Shown here piece after piece: positions 52,837 to 60,903 of a stretch of 64,000 nucleotides of DNA. Position 1 is the stretch's first letter, and each line of letters begins with the position of its first letter. The stretch comes from Caballeronia mineralivorans PML1(12). Lineage in GTDB: Bacteria; Pseudomonadota; Gammaproteobacteria; Burkholderiales; Burkholderiaceae. Made by a program: the position numbers and the translations under genes. The notes beneath the pieces were generated by a model. That model was given only the letters and a program-made list of their open reading frames with translations, ran no database searches and was not told the origin of the DNA. The stretch covers positions 1 to 64,000 of the forward strand of contig NZ_AEJF01000230.1 of assembly GCF_001028175.1 (NCBI RefSeq), read 5' to 3'.

Positions 52837-54387
52837 TCAGTCGGACGGCGCATTCGATTCGCAAGCATCTCGCGGTTGCGGCAAGCCGAGGTGGCCGAGG
52901 CACACATACTTTGTTTCGACAAACGGATCGAAGCCTTCGATGCCGCCTTCACGTCCGAGCCCCGATGCCTTGCCGCCGCCGAACGGTATAGGGGCACCGG
53001 TGAACGTTGCCGTGTTGACGGCCACCATGCCGAATGCGAGGCGATGCACGAGCTGCATGATCGTTGCCATGTCGCGACCGCACACATATGCTGCGAGGCC
53101 ATATTCGGTGTCGTTCGCGAGGCCGATGACTTCCTCCAGCGAGTCGAAAGTCGCGACTGCCGACACGGGCGCGAAATTCTCCTCGCGATAGACGCGCATG
53201 TCCGCGGTGACATCCGCAAGAATGGTCGGCTGCATGAAGTTTCCGCCCAGGCGATGCGTTTCGCCGCCGAGCAGCAGGCGCGCACCCTTGATCGTTGCGT
53301 CGCGGATGCGCTCAAACGACTCGTCGACAAGCGCCGACTGCGTGAGCGGCCCGACTTGCGTTGACGGATCGAGACCCGCGCCGACCAACAGCTTCGCAGC
53401 CTTACGCACGTACAACGCGAGAAAATTTTCATAGACCGGCCGCTCGACGAAGATCCGGTTCGCCGCAATACAGTTCTGTCCCGACACGGCGAACTTGATG
53501 GCGATGGCGATATCGGTCGCACGTTCGAGATCGGCATCCGACATCACGATCATCGGTGCATTGCCGCCCAGTTCGAGGGCGATTTTTCGGATGCCCGCCG
53601 CGGCCGCCGCCTGCTGCACCAGTTTGCCCACGCGCGTCGATCCGGTGAAGCTCACGCACCGTACGCGCTGATCGGAGATCAACGTCTGCATCGTCGCGTC
53701 CGGCTCGCCGAAGACGACATTGAACACGCCCTTAGGGATCCCCGCCTGATGCGCGAGATGTGCAAGCGCCAAGGCCGAGAACGGTGTTTCATGAGCCGGC
53801 TTGACGACCGCGGTACAGCCCACCGCGAGCGCGGGCGCGACCTTTCTCGCGATCATTGCGCTCGGCGCGTTCCACGGCGTGAACAAGACCGCGACACCGG
53901 CCGGCTCGATCATCGTCGAGAGCTGCGCGTCGGGTATGTGCGAGGGAATTGTGCGACCGTTCAGGCGCTTCGCCTGCTCGGCGAACCACGTCACGAAGCT
54001 CGCGCCATAGTCGATCTCGTCGAGAGACTCTGCTAGCGGCTTGCCCTGTTCGAGCGACATGATCGTCGCGAGATCGACGCGGTGATCGAGCATCGCCTGC
54101 GCCCATGCGTGAAGCAAGTCGCTGCGCCGGTTCACCGGTGTCCAGCGCCAGCGTTCGAAGGCCCCATGCGCCGCCGCGATGGCATGCGTCACATGCTCGG
54201 GCTCTAGGAAATCAACATAGCCAATGATGCTGCCGTCGGCGGGGTTCTCGACTGCGCGCGAACGCAGGCCGGGCAAGGTAACCCACTCTCCGTTTACATA
54301 ACAGGACGAGTGCCACAGGCTAGGTTCGTTCAGCACTATCGATGCCGGTGGGCGATTGAATTGCGTGCGGCCTTCGATGTTGCTCAT
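52837..54387 (-). CDS. Aldehyde dehydrogenase (GabD-like)
   Basis: Soluble NAD(P)-dependent dehydrogenase of 516 residues. Visible motifs are LFTPWNAPSAMIARKVAPALAVGC, FTGSTRVGKLV, the general base Glu in IALELGGNAPMIV, nucleophile Cys306 in SGQNCIAANR, and the C-terminal PFGGGKASGLGREGG. Similarity is to succinate-semialdehyde dehydrogenases. The ATG at 54387 overlaps the TGA of the upstream oxidoreductase (ATGA), so the amine oxidation and aldehyde oxidation steps are translationally coupled. The XRE-cupin gene follows after 14 bases. Confidence 0.93.
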   Translation of the reverse strand: MSNIEGRTQFNRPPASIVLNEPSLWHSSCYVNGEWVTLPGLRSRAVENPADGSIIGYVDFLEPEHVTHAIAAAHGAFERWRWTPVNRRSDLLHAWAQAMLDHRVDLATIMSLEQGKPLAESLDEIDYGASFVTWFAEQAKRLNGRTIPSHIPDAQLSTMIEPAGVAVLFTPWNAPSAMIARKVAPALAVGCTAVVKPAHETPFSALALAHLAHQAGIPKGVFNVVFGEPDATMQTLISDQRVRCVSFTGSTRVGKLVQQAAAAAGIRKIALELGGNAPMIVMSDADLERATDIAIAIKFAVSGQNCIAANRIFVERPVYENFLALYVRKAAKLLVGAGLDPSTQVGPLTQSALVDESFERIRDATIKGARLLLGGETHRLGGNFMQPTILADVTADMRVYREENFAPVSAVATFDSLEEVIGLANDTEYGLAAYVCGRDMATIMQLVHRLAFGMVAVNTATFTGAPIPFGGGKASGLGREGGIEGFDPFVETKYVCLGHLGLPQPRDACESNAPSD

Positions 54388-55715
54388 GGCCGGTCCCGTC
54401 TCTTCTCCAGATCGTCGCGGACCTGATAGTAAGTGCCGAGCAGAGGCATGAACCACGGCTTGCCCCGATATAACGGATTCGACGGCAGAGGCCGGCCAAA
54501 GGCGCTCGTTTCGACGGCCTGGCCGTCGATGATCAAATGAGCCGTCTTGTAGCCGAGGTAGGTCATCATCGTGACACCGCTGCCGTTGCAGCCAAGTGCG
54601 TAATATATTCCTTCGGTCATATTCAAGTGCGGCAGGAAGTCGAAGGTGAGGCCGACGAATCCGCCCCAGCTATACGCCACCTTGATGTCGCGCAATTGCG
54701 GAAAGCGTGCGACGAGCTGAGCATGCAGAACCGACGCCGACTCGCGCCGGTCCATCTTGAAGAAGCGTGCACGGCCGCCAAACAGCATGCGCTTGCCGTC
54801 GGGTGACATGCGGTAGTAGTTGGAGACCCGCTTGGTCTCGGCAACCACGCGATCGTTCGGAATGAGGCTGTTGCGCAAGTCGTCCGGTAACTCCTCGGTC
54901 GCGATCTGGTGTGACGTGACAGGAATCACGCGGCGTTGCAGGTCCGGCATGAATGCGCCGGTGTATCCGTTCGTGGCTATCACAACGCGCTTCGCTTTCA
55001 CCGGACCACGCGCGGTGTCAAGACGGAAGCCTCCGTCTTGCCTGACAATGTGTTTCACGCCTGCGTGGGAACAGACAGTCACGCCGAGAGAGCGTGCCGC
55101 CTTGAGCAGACCGGCGAAGAAGAGCGACGGATGAACCTGTCCGGCATGCTTCAGCAAAACACCGCCAGCATAGATGGAAGAATCGAGTTCGCTACGCATC
55201 TCGTCGGGCGACATGAGGTGGCCATCTGCGCCCGTGTAGTGATTGAGCTTCTCCAGCTTGATCTTCCATGCGTCGAGGTGCTCGTGCGTCCAGGCGGCGA
55301 CGATCCTCCCGCTGCGCCGGTAGAGGCAGTCGATCTGGTGCTCTTGAACGAGCCTCTCAAAGATCCGGTAGCCCTCGGCGGCCTCCTGAAGCAACGCGAC
55401 CTCGCGTCCCGACGCAGCCGCCGAGTCGAGACTGCGTCCCGTGGGCTTCTTGCCGATGTTGGCGCCGCCGGATGTCTGTCCTCCGCTGACGGTGCTTGCG
55501 CCGCTGCCCGGCACATCCGCTTCGAGCACAACGACGTCCAGGCCCGCCTTGCGCAGTTCCAGCGCGCAAGTGAGGCCCGCATAGCCTGCGCCGACGATGG
55601 CTACGTCGACTTCTTTCGGGACCTCGGCGAGCGAGGCGTCGTGCGGGTGCCAGTCGTTCCACCAGTAGGGCTTCTCGCTGAAGTCGGATGAAAAGATGTT
55701 CGCGGTAACCGGCAC
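54384..55715 (-). CDS. FAD-dependent amine oxidoreductase (DAO family, PuuB/OrdL-like)
   Basis: Flavoenzyme of 443 residues. A conserved N-terminal stretch EKPYWWNDWHP precedes the FAD-binding motif DVAIVGAGYAGLTCALELRKAGLDVVVLEA (about 38-67). A second block is KRVVIATNGYTGAFMPDL, and the end has GITYALGCNGSGVTMMTYLG-like sequence near the flavin. Members oxidise secondary or acylated amines such as gamma-glutamylputrescine to aldehydes. A GTG at 55715 with GAGAGG upstream is preferred. A TTG at 55760 in the same frame lies upstream of the predicted transcription start. It heads the operon with an aldehyde dehydrogenase and XRE-cupin regulator. Confidence 0.88.
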   Translation of the reverse strand: MPVTANIFSSDFSEKPYWWNDWHPHDASLAEVPKEVDVAIVGAGYAGLTCALELRKAGLDVVVLEADVPGSGASTVSGGQTSGGANIGKKPTGRSLDSAAASGREVALLQEAAEGYRIFERLVQEHQIDCLYRRSGRIVAAWTHEHLDAWKIKLEKLNHYTGADGHLMSPDEMRSELDSSIYAGGVLLKHAGQVHPSLFFAGLLKAARSLGVTVCSHAGVKHIVRQDGGFRLDTARGPVKAKRVVIATNGYTGAFMPDLQRRVIPVTSHQIATEELPDDLRNSLIPNDRVVAETKRVSNYYRMSPDGKRMLFGGRARFFKMDRRESASVLHAQLVARFPQLRDIKVAYSWGGFVGLTFDFLPHLNMTEGIYYALGCNGSGVTMMTYLGYKTAHLIIDGQAVETSAFGRPLPSNPLYRGKPWFMPLLGTYYQVRDDLEKRRDRP

Positions 55716-55755
55716 GCTGACCTCTCGAAAGATCGGAGACGGAAATGTCTCTTGA

Positions 55756-55791
55756 TTCAATATTTTGAACCTTCGAAATTAATCGGGTCAA
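55756..55791 (-). promoter_or_regulatory. Leftward promoter with TTCAA-N4-TTGAA operator over its -10 box
   Basis: On the minus strand TTGACC (55791-55786) is followed after 18 bases by CAAAAT (55767-55762). The palindrome TTCAA-N4-TTGAA (55756-55769) covers that -10 box. The predicted start of transcription leaves a leader of about 40 bases before the GTG at 55715. Confidence 0.6.
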
Positions 55792-55850
55792 GCCGTGTTT
55801 ACTTTTTTATCCATTAATATAGGCACAATCTCATAATTTTGAATCGATGC

Positions 55851-55887
55851 TTGACAGTGGGTTTTCAGTTTGTTTCAATAAATTGAA
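55851..55887 (+). promoter_or_regulatory. Rightward promoter with TTCAA-N4-TTGAA operator over its -10 box
   Basis: A consensus TTGACA (55851-55856) and TTCAAT (55874-55879) are 17 bases apart. The palindrome TTCAA-TAAA-TTGAA (55874-55887) covers the -10 box, mirroring the leftward promoter. Two further TTTTGAA half-like copies lie at 55837 and 55901. The leader to the binding-protein ATG is about 175 bases. No gene is supported in 55716-56062. Confidence 0.62.
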
Positions 55888-56062
55888 CGAAATCGTGAGT
55901 TTTTGAACCCGCTCCGTAACGTCGTTTCCAAGGTGCCCAAGTGTATCGGCGCCGCTTCTTCGTCTCGCCCGTCCTGGCTCGAATCTGTACTGTCGTAACA
56001 GCGTATCGCCGGCACCGCCGGTTGCCGTCTCTCCATTCAATGTGCAAGTTGAGGAGTTCCTT

Positions 56063-56863
56063 ATGCCGTCGCTTGTCGCTCGTTCTCTCAAATCCTTCAA
56101 TCTCCGCAAGTGGCATCGAACGGCGCTCGCGGGCGTAGTCCTGTCGTTAGGGATCGCGGGCCACAACGCGGTCTTTGCAGCACAGACGCTGACCGCTGGT
56201 TCGCCCCCCACTAGTGCCCCCATGACGTTCCTCGACGTGAAGACCAAGACGCTTCAAGGCGTCATGCCGGATCTGATTCGAGAGATCGGCAAGCGCCAAG
56301 GTTTCGATGTCCAGTTCGATGCAATCCCGTTCGCGGCGCTGATCCAGTCGGCGGTGTCGGGAAAGATCGACATCATCGTGTCGGCCATGACACCTACGCC
56401 TAAGCGCGCTGAAGTCGTGGATTTTGCCGACATTGTTTATTCATTCGGAGAAGGTCTGGTCGTGGCTGATAGCGACAAGAGCGACTACAAGAGCGCGCAG
56501 GACCTGAAGGGCGAGACGGTCGGCGCCCCGGCGGGCACGACCTACGGCGACAAGCTGAAGGCACTGGGCATCTTCAAGGAAGTAAAGTATTACGACACCA
56601 CGTCGGACATGCTTCATGACCTCGCGAACGGCCGCATCAAGGGCGCGTTTCAGGACTACCCGTTGCTGAAAGCGCTCGCGGCGAAGGGTGGTATGCCGGG
56701 CGTCCACGTCGACGAGGCCTATAAGCCGCTCGACACCGCCGGCGTCGCCATCGCGGTTCAGAAAGGCAACAGGGTATTGCTCGACAAGATTAACGCCGGG
56801 ATTTCCCAGATGAAGGCCGATGGTTCTCTTGCAGCGATTTTGAACAAATGGGGTTTGCACTGA
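56063..56863 (+). CDS. Amino-acid ABC transporter substrate-binding protein
   Basis: Periplasmic receptor of 266 residues (SBP_bac_3). A long basic start (MPSLVARSLKSFNLRKWHR) precedes the hydrophobic core, with cleavage near NAVFAAQ (about 37). Family regions are QGVMPDLIREIGKRQGFDVQFDAIPFAALIQSAVSGKIDIIVSAMTPTPKRAEVVDFADI and GETVGAPAGTTYGDKL. GAGGAG lies before the ATG at 56063. It is the first gene of a rightward operon with permease, ATPase, hydrolase and FAD oxidase, divergent from the amine oxidoreductase operon. Confidence 0.92.
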   Translation: MPSLVARSLKSFNLRKWHRTALAGVVLSLGIAGHNAVFAAQTLTAGSPPTSAPMTFLDVKTKTLQGVMPDLIREIGKRQGFDVQFDAIPFAALIQSAVSGKIDIIVSAMTPTPKRAEVVDFADIVYSFGEGLVVADSDKSDYKSAQDLKGETVGAPAGTTYGDKLKALGIFKEVKYYDTTSDMLHDLANGRIKGAFQDYPLLKALAAKGGMPGVHVDEAYKPLDTAGVAIAVQKGNRVLLDKINAGISQMKADGSLAAILNKWGLH

Positions 56864-56922
56864 ACGTGTCGGGCGTCTGCACGCGCAACCGGTCTTCAAC
56901 TGCATAACGCGAACGGGGAAGC

Positions 56923-57579
56923 ATGGTCTGGAACAACATCGTCGAGTACACGCCAATCCTGCTCGATGGAGCGGTCATCACGGTCATGATCACGGTGGGC
57001 GCGCTTATCATCAGTACGCCGCTGGGCTTCGTCTGGGCCATGCTGAAGCGCTCGCGGTACAGGCCGGTCTCCCTGATCGCGTCGTCCGTCATCAACGTGG
57101 TCCGCGGACTACCGATGATCGTGCTGCTTTTCTATATCTATTTCGTGTTTCCTGATGTCGGTATTCGCCTGACCTCGCTGCAGGCGAGCATCATTGGTCT
57201 AGGGTTCGGTTACTCCACATACGTGGCCGAAGTGTTCAGGTCCGGGATCGAAGCGGTTGATCCGGGGCAGATGGAAGCGGCGCAGTCGATCGGCATGGGA
57301 CGGATCAAGGCGATGATCCGTGTGGTCTTGCCCCAGGCGTTTCGCGTGGCGTTGCCGCCCTACAGCAGTACGCTCGTGATGATGCTCAAGGATTCGGCAA
57401 TCGCGTCCACTATCGCGGTGGCCGAGATGACGCGGCAGGGTCAACTGATCGCGGCGTCGACGTTCCAGAACACGACGGTCTACACCATGGTCGCTGTGTT
57501 CTATCTGGCGATGAGCCTGCCGATGATGCGCATCACCAAAATCCTCGAGCGCCGTTTCGGCAAGCACGAGATGACCTGA
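56923..57579 (+). CDS. Amino-acid ABC transporter permease
   Basis: Inner-membrane permease of 218 residues with five hydrophobic helices, standard for HisQ/GlnP proteins: ILLDGAVITVMITVGALIISTPLGFVWAMLKRS at the start, NVVRGLPMIVLLFYIYF, and the coupling loop YVAEVFRSGIEAVDPGQMEAAQSIGMGRIKAMIRVVLPQA. Only one permease gene is present, so it should form a homodimer. A GGGGAAGC stretch precedes the ATG. Confidence 0.93.
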   Translation: MVWNNIVEYTPILLDGAVITVMITVGALIISTPLGFVWAMLKRSRYRPVSLIASSVINVVRGLPMIVLLFYIYFVFPDVGIRLTSLQASIIGLGFGYSTYVAEVFRSGIEAVDPGQMEAAQSIGMGRIKAMIRVVLPQAFRVALPPYSSTLVMMLKDSAIASTIAVAEMTRQGQLIAASTFQNTTVYTMVAVFYLAMSLPMMRITKILERRFGKHEMT

Positions 57580-57594
57580 ACGGAGCTGTCACGC

Positions 57595-58365
57595 ATGATT
57601 GAGATCACCGATGTGTACAAGAGCTTCGGCGCGAATCCCGTCCTTCAGGGTGTGTCGGCCCGCGTCGCGGCCGGTGAGGTGGTCTGCCTGATCGGACCGT
57701 CCGGGTCTGGCAAGTCGACCCTGCTGCGCTGCATTAACGGGCTGGAGACCCATGACGAGGGCAGTATCGACGTGCTAGGTAGCCGCGTTGATTCGCGGGG
57801 CAAGAACGCCAACGCATTGCGCAAGCAGGTCGGCATGGTGTTTCAGCGCTTCAACCTGTTTCCGCATCGCACTGCGCTTGAAAACGTGATGGAAGGTCCG
57901 GTTCACGTCAACGGCCGGCCGAAGGCGGAAGCCAAGCGCCTAGCTGAAGAACTGCTCGGTAAAGTCGGCCTTGGGACCAAGCTGCATGCGTACCCAAGAC
58001 AGTTGTCCGGTGGGCAGCAGCAACGTGTGGCCATAGCGCGCTCGCTTGCGATGTCGCCGAAAATCATGCTGTTCGACGAACCGACTTCGGCGTTGGATCC
58101 CGAACTTGTGGGAGAGGTCCTGAGCGTCATGCGGTCGCTTGCAAATGACGGCATGACGATGGTGATCGTCACGCACGAGATGCAGTTTGCGAAGCAGGTG
58201 GCCGATCGCGTCTGGTTTCTTCATGGCGGCAAGATTGTGGAGGAGGGTTCAGCGTGCCAAGTTCTGGGCGCGCCGAAAGAGCCTCGCACACGTGACTTCC
58301 TGCGCCGGGTGATCGGCGAAGATGCTGAACTGACTTCATCTATTGAACGCCACTCGATCTCATGA
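57595..58365 (+). CDS. Amino-acid ABC transporter ATP-binding protein
   Basis: ATPase of 256 residues: Walker A GPSGSGKST (about 34-42), Q-loop MVFQRFNLFPHRTALENV, signature LSGGQQQR, Walker B IMLFDEPTSALDPELVGEV, H-loop VTHEMQFAKQV. It completes the importer with the two preceding genes. Its stop overlaps the next start by four bases (ATGA), tying transport to the hydrolase gene. Confidence 0.94.
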   Translation: MIEITDVYKSFGANPVLQGVSARVAAGEVVCLIGPSGSGKSTLLRCINGLETHDEGSIDVLGSRVDSRGKNANALRKQVGMVFQRFNLFPHRTALENVMEGPVHVNGRPKAEAKRLAEELLGKVGLGTKLHAYPRQLSGGQQQRVAIARSLAMSPKIMLFDEPTSALDPELVGEVLSVMRSLANDGMTMVIVTHEMQFAKQVADRVWFLHGGKIVEEGSACQVLGAPKEPRTRDFLRRVIGEDAELTSSIERHSIS

Positions 58366-58937
58366 AAATCCGTTTCCCGACAACTGGCGCAAAGCGCGCG
58401 CTGCTGATCATCGACGTCCAGACCGCTACGTTGAGCAGCGGTGGCGCGCATGAAGTGCTCGATACATTGCGTCGCTACATTGATCGATCAACTTATGATG
58501 CGTACATCATCGCGGTTTTTTCTGCGCCGGAGAACTCCATGTTCGTGCGGCAGATGCGATGGTCGTTGTCGGCCGAAGCAGCCGGTCCGGCCGATGCCCG
58601 TATCGAACAGGCGGTCGCTGCACGAGGTAAGCCGGTGCTCCACATCACGAAGACGGTGCGGTCGATCTTCAAGGGCACACAAGGCGAAGACGTGGCAGGT
58701 TTTCTCGCAGAAAACGCCATCGACGAGGTGCATCTCGCCGGCTTCGACATCAACGACTGCGTGCTCGCGACCGCTTACGACGCGCTGGATCAAGACTTTT
58801 TCACGTACGCGATCGAAGAATGTTGCGGACGTACCGACTCGAACGCACTTGTCATTGACGCGGCGCTGACGGTTTTGCGCAAGCAGTCGATGACTAATCA
58901 GAGCACCCGTCACGAATGGATTGACGTCGATGTCTAG
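58362..58937 (+). CDS. Isochorismatase-family cysteine hydrolase
   Basis: Soluble hydrolase of 191 residues with the isochorismatase fold. The catalytic triad candidates are Asp18 in ALLIIDVQ, Lys97 in HITKTVRSIF and Cys133 in GFDINDCVLATA. The usual cis-peptide before the Cys is in the same loop. Family members include N-carbamoylsarcosine amidase, nicotinamidase and other amidohydrolases. The substrate here is unknown. Translational coupling with the importer ATPase and the FAD oxidase that follows suggests it acts on the imported compound, possibly releasing an amine for that oxidase. Confidence 0.85.
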   Translation: MKIRFPTTGAKRALLIIDVQTATLSSGGAHEVLDTLRRYIDRSTYDAYIIAVFSAPENSMFVRQMRWSLSAEAAGPADARIEQAVAARGKPVLHITKTVRSIFKGTQGEDVAGFLAENAIDEVHLAGFDINDCVLATAYDALDQDFFTYAIEECCGRTDSNALVIDAALTVLRKQSMTNQSTRHEWIDVDV

Positions 58938-58991
58938 TGACCGCCATGAAAACCGGCAGCGCTGTAACAACTCATTCACCGAACGCAACCC

Positions 58992-60089
58992 ATGAAACAT
59001 CTCGTCGTAGTTGGAGCCGGTGTCGTTGGCTTATCGGTATCGCGTGCGGCCGTGAAGGAAGGCTATCGCGTCACCTTGATCGAACAGGGACCTATCCCGA
59101 ATCCTCATTCCGCGTCGTACGATCAGCACCGTATGATCCGCTATCAGTATGGCGCGGCGGAAGGCTACACACGCATGGTCGGTGATGCATTCGGCGCGTG
59201 GGACCGGCTGTGGGCAGACCTTGGCGTGAAGTTGTTCCACGACAGCGGTGCGTTGGCGATCTCGCTGTCACCTGATGACTCTACGACAAAAAGTCTCAAA
59301 ACATTTCAGAAGCTCGGAATCTCGCATCAAGTGCTCGACCGTGACGGCGTGGAGCAGGTCTGCCCACAGTTGACGTTGCCTGACGGCGCCTGGGGACTAC
59401 TGGCCGCTACCGGCGGTCCGCTCTACGCCGGCCGTATCGTGGAAGCGCTTGCCCAATGGCTCGTGGGGAAAACGATCGACATGCGAACGGACAGCAAAGT
59501 CGTCAAGGTTGACCGGGCCAGTGCGTCGGTGATACTCGAAGATGGTTCGTCGATTCTGGGTGATCATCTGGTGATCGCCGCCGGCGCGTGGCTCGGGGAC
59601 CTCTCGTTGGATGCTTCAGATGTGCCGTCTTATCGTCAGGCGCTATGTTATGTCGAGCCACCGGAGGCGTATGCGGACGCATGGCTCCATGGGCCATGCA
59701 TCAGCGACCTCGGCCCGGGTGGCAACTACGCGCTTCCGCCGACCGACGGAAATGGTCTGAAGTTCGGCTCGGGAAGCTATCGGCGCCTGGGCAAACCCAG
59801 CGATGGCTTTCAGTCCGATCTCGCGCTGGAGGGTGCTCAGATACTTGCTAATTTTGCCCCCTTCCTGCGGCAGGCCGATCACTACCGTCCAGTCCGGATA
59901 CAGGTTGGTTATTACGTCAGAGACGTGAGCCGCCGGTTCCGTATCGAGCAGCACGGCCGAACAACTTTGGTGACGAATTGCGACGGACAGATGTTCAAGT
60001 TTGGACCGCTCGTTGGGGAGCGGGTGCTTGGCTGCCTGGAAGGACGACAAGCCTCGTCCGATCTCAGCCGCTGGGCAGCGGGCTACTGA
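58992..60089 (+). CDS. FAD-dependent oxidoreductase (DAO family, sarcosine-oxidase-like)
   Basis: Flavoenzyme of 365 residues, the size of monomeric sarcosine oxidase. It begins with the dinucleotide motif VVVGAGVVGLSVSRAAVKEGYRVTLIEQ (about 4-31), followed by SASYDQHRMIRYQYG as in the MSOX/SoxA group. It has the substrate-domain blocks GGPLYAGRIVEAL and LVIAAGAWL. The C-terminal segment DGQMFKFGPLVGERV is where the related enzymes carry the covalent-FAD Cys; here no Cys is seen at that spot (Met-Phe-Lys), so FAD is probably non-covalent. It probably oxidises an N-alkyl or primary amine acid. The end converges on the Lrp-type gene, 15 bases away. Confidence 0.87.
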   Translation: MKHLVVVGAGVVGLSVSRAAVKEGYRVTLIEQGPIPNPHSASYDQHRMIRYQYGAAEGYTRMVGDAFGAWDRLWADLGVKLFHDSGALAISLSPDDSTTKSLKTFQKLGISHQVLDRDGVEQVCPQLTLPDGAWGLLAATGGPLYAGRIVEALAQWLVGKTIDMRTDSKVVKVDRASASVILEDGSSILGDHLVIAAGAWLGDLSLDASDVPSYRQALCYVEPPEAYADAWLHGPCISDLGPGGNYALPPTDGNGLKFGSGSYRRLGKPSDGFQSDLALEGAQILANFAPFLRQADHYRPVRIQVGYYVRDVSRRFRIEQHGRTTLVTNCDGQMFKFGPLVGERVLGCLEGRQASSDLSRWAAGY

Positions 60090-60104
60090 TTGGTCGGTTT
60101 TGCC

Positions 60105-60587
60105 CTACGCGGGGTCGTCAGCTACGCTGACCGGGATAGCAAATCCGACCTTTACCCGGTCCATGATGACCATCGTTTTGAAACCCTTGATGTCCGGGTT
60201 TTCATAGAAAAAGCGGCGGGTGAATTTCTCGTAGTCCTCCATGTCTTTCGCGGTAACGACCAACGCGAAATCCGACTCTCCCGTTACGTAGTACCCGTTC
60301 ATCACTTCAGGCGTTGAACGTATCGATTCCTTGAAGCGGTCGACGATATCCGCGCGCTCTCGCTCAAGCGACACCAGCACGAACATCGAGATGTGACGCC
60401 CGACCGCTTTCGGGTCGATGACGCAAACATCCGCCTTGATCACACCTTCCGCACGAAGTCTCTTCAATCGACGTTGTACGGCTGTCGAAGACAGATTCAC
60501 CTCCGCGGCAAGCTCATCCGATGTGAGGCGGTTGTTCGCTTGCACGGCGTTAAGAATGCGCGCGTCAATTTGGTCAATGTTCGCCAT
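60105..60587 (-). CDS. Lrp/AsnC-family transcriptional regulator
   Basis: Regulator of 160 residues: N-terminal helix-turn-helix IDQIDARILNAVQANNRLTSDELAAEVNLSSTAVQRRLKRLRAEGVI (about 4-50) and a C-terminal RAM (ligand) domain with VMNGYYVTGESDFALVVTAKDMEDYEKFTRRFF. Such proteins sense amino acids. It is divergent from the aminotransferase at 60904 and convergent with the FAD oxidase, and most likely controls the aminotransferase. The ATG at 60587 is used; a TTG at 60596 is an alternative. Confidence 0.92.
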   Translation of the reverse strand: MANIDQIDARILNAVQANNRLTSDELAAEVNLSSTAVQRRLKRLRAEGVIKADVCVIDPKAVGRHISMFVLVSLERERADIVDRFKESIRSTPEVMNGYYVTGESDFALVVTAKDMEDYEKFTRRFFYENPDIKGFKTMVIMDRVKVGFAIPVSVADDPA

Positions 60588-60903
60588 TATTGCCAACGCA
60601 GGTTAACTGCGCATTTCTGTTAAATACACCTGAATACCGCGCTAGGAGGAATTTTGTCGCAGCTTTTCACTTTATTGCCCGGCTAATCTAACTCATGTGA
60701 ATTCTGTCGACTACCCCAATTTCTTCATTTGTGAAGCGCTAGCGTGCTTGGTCCTTCCTGAACGTCCTGAAGCGGTTGCGCTATTAGGCCGTTCTCCGCA
60801 CGGACTCTCTCGTAGCGGATCGCGCCACGGTGTCGATGACTACATGAAACTCAAACACGCCTGCCTCGGCAATCTGGCCGGGTAGACCATCGGAGAATTA
60901 GAA
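60588..60903. other. Divergent region between the Lrp-type and aminotransferase genes
   Basis: 316 bases without a supported gene. A rightward open frame at 60697-60885 has no clear ribosome binding site or domain. Promoters and Lrp sites for both flanking genes are expected here but none is clear enough to call. GGAG at 60893 serves the aminotransferase ATG. Confidence 0.4.

Noticed and set aside
45783..60596. Calling the cluster a complete Puu (gamma-glutamylputrescine) pathway
   Set aside because: PuuB-, PuuC-, GabT- and PuuR-like genes are present, but no glutamate-putrescine ligase or gamma-glutamyl hydrolase was found in the window.
60697..60885. Possible 62-codon gene before the aminotransferase
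   Set aside because: It fills the divergent regulatory region, lacks a ribosome site and has no recognisable sequence.
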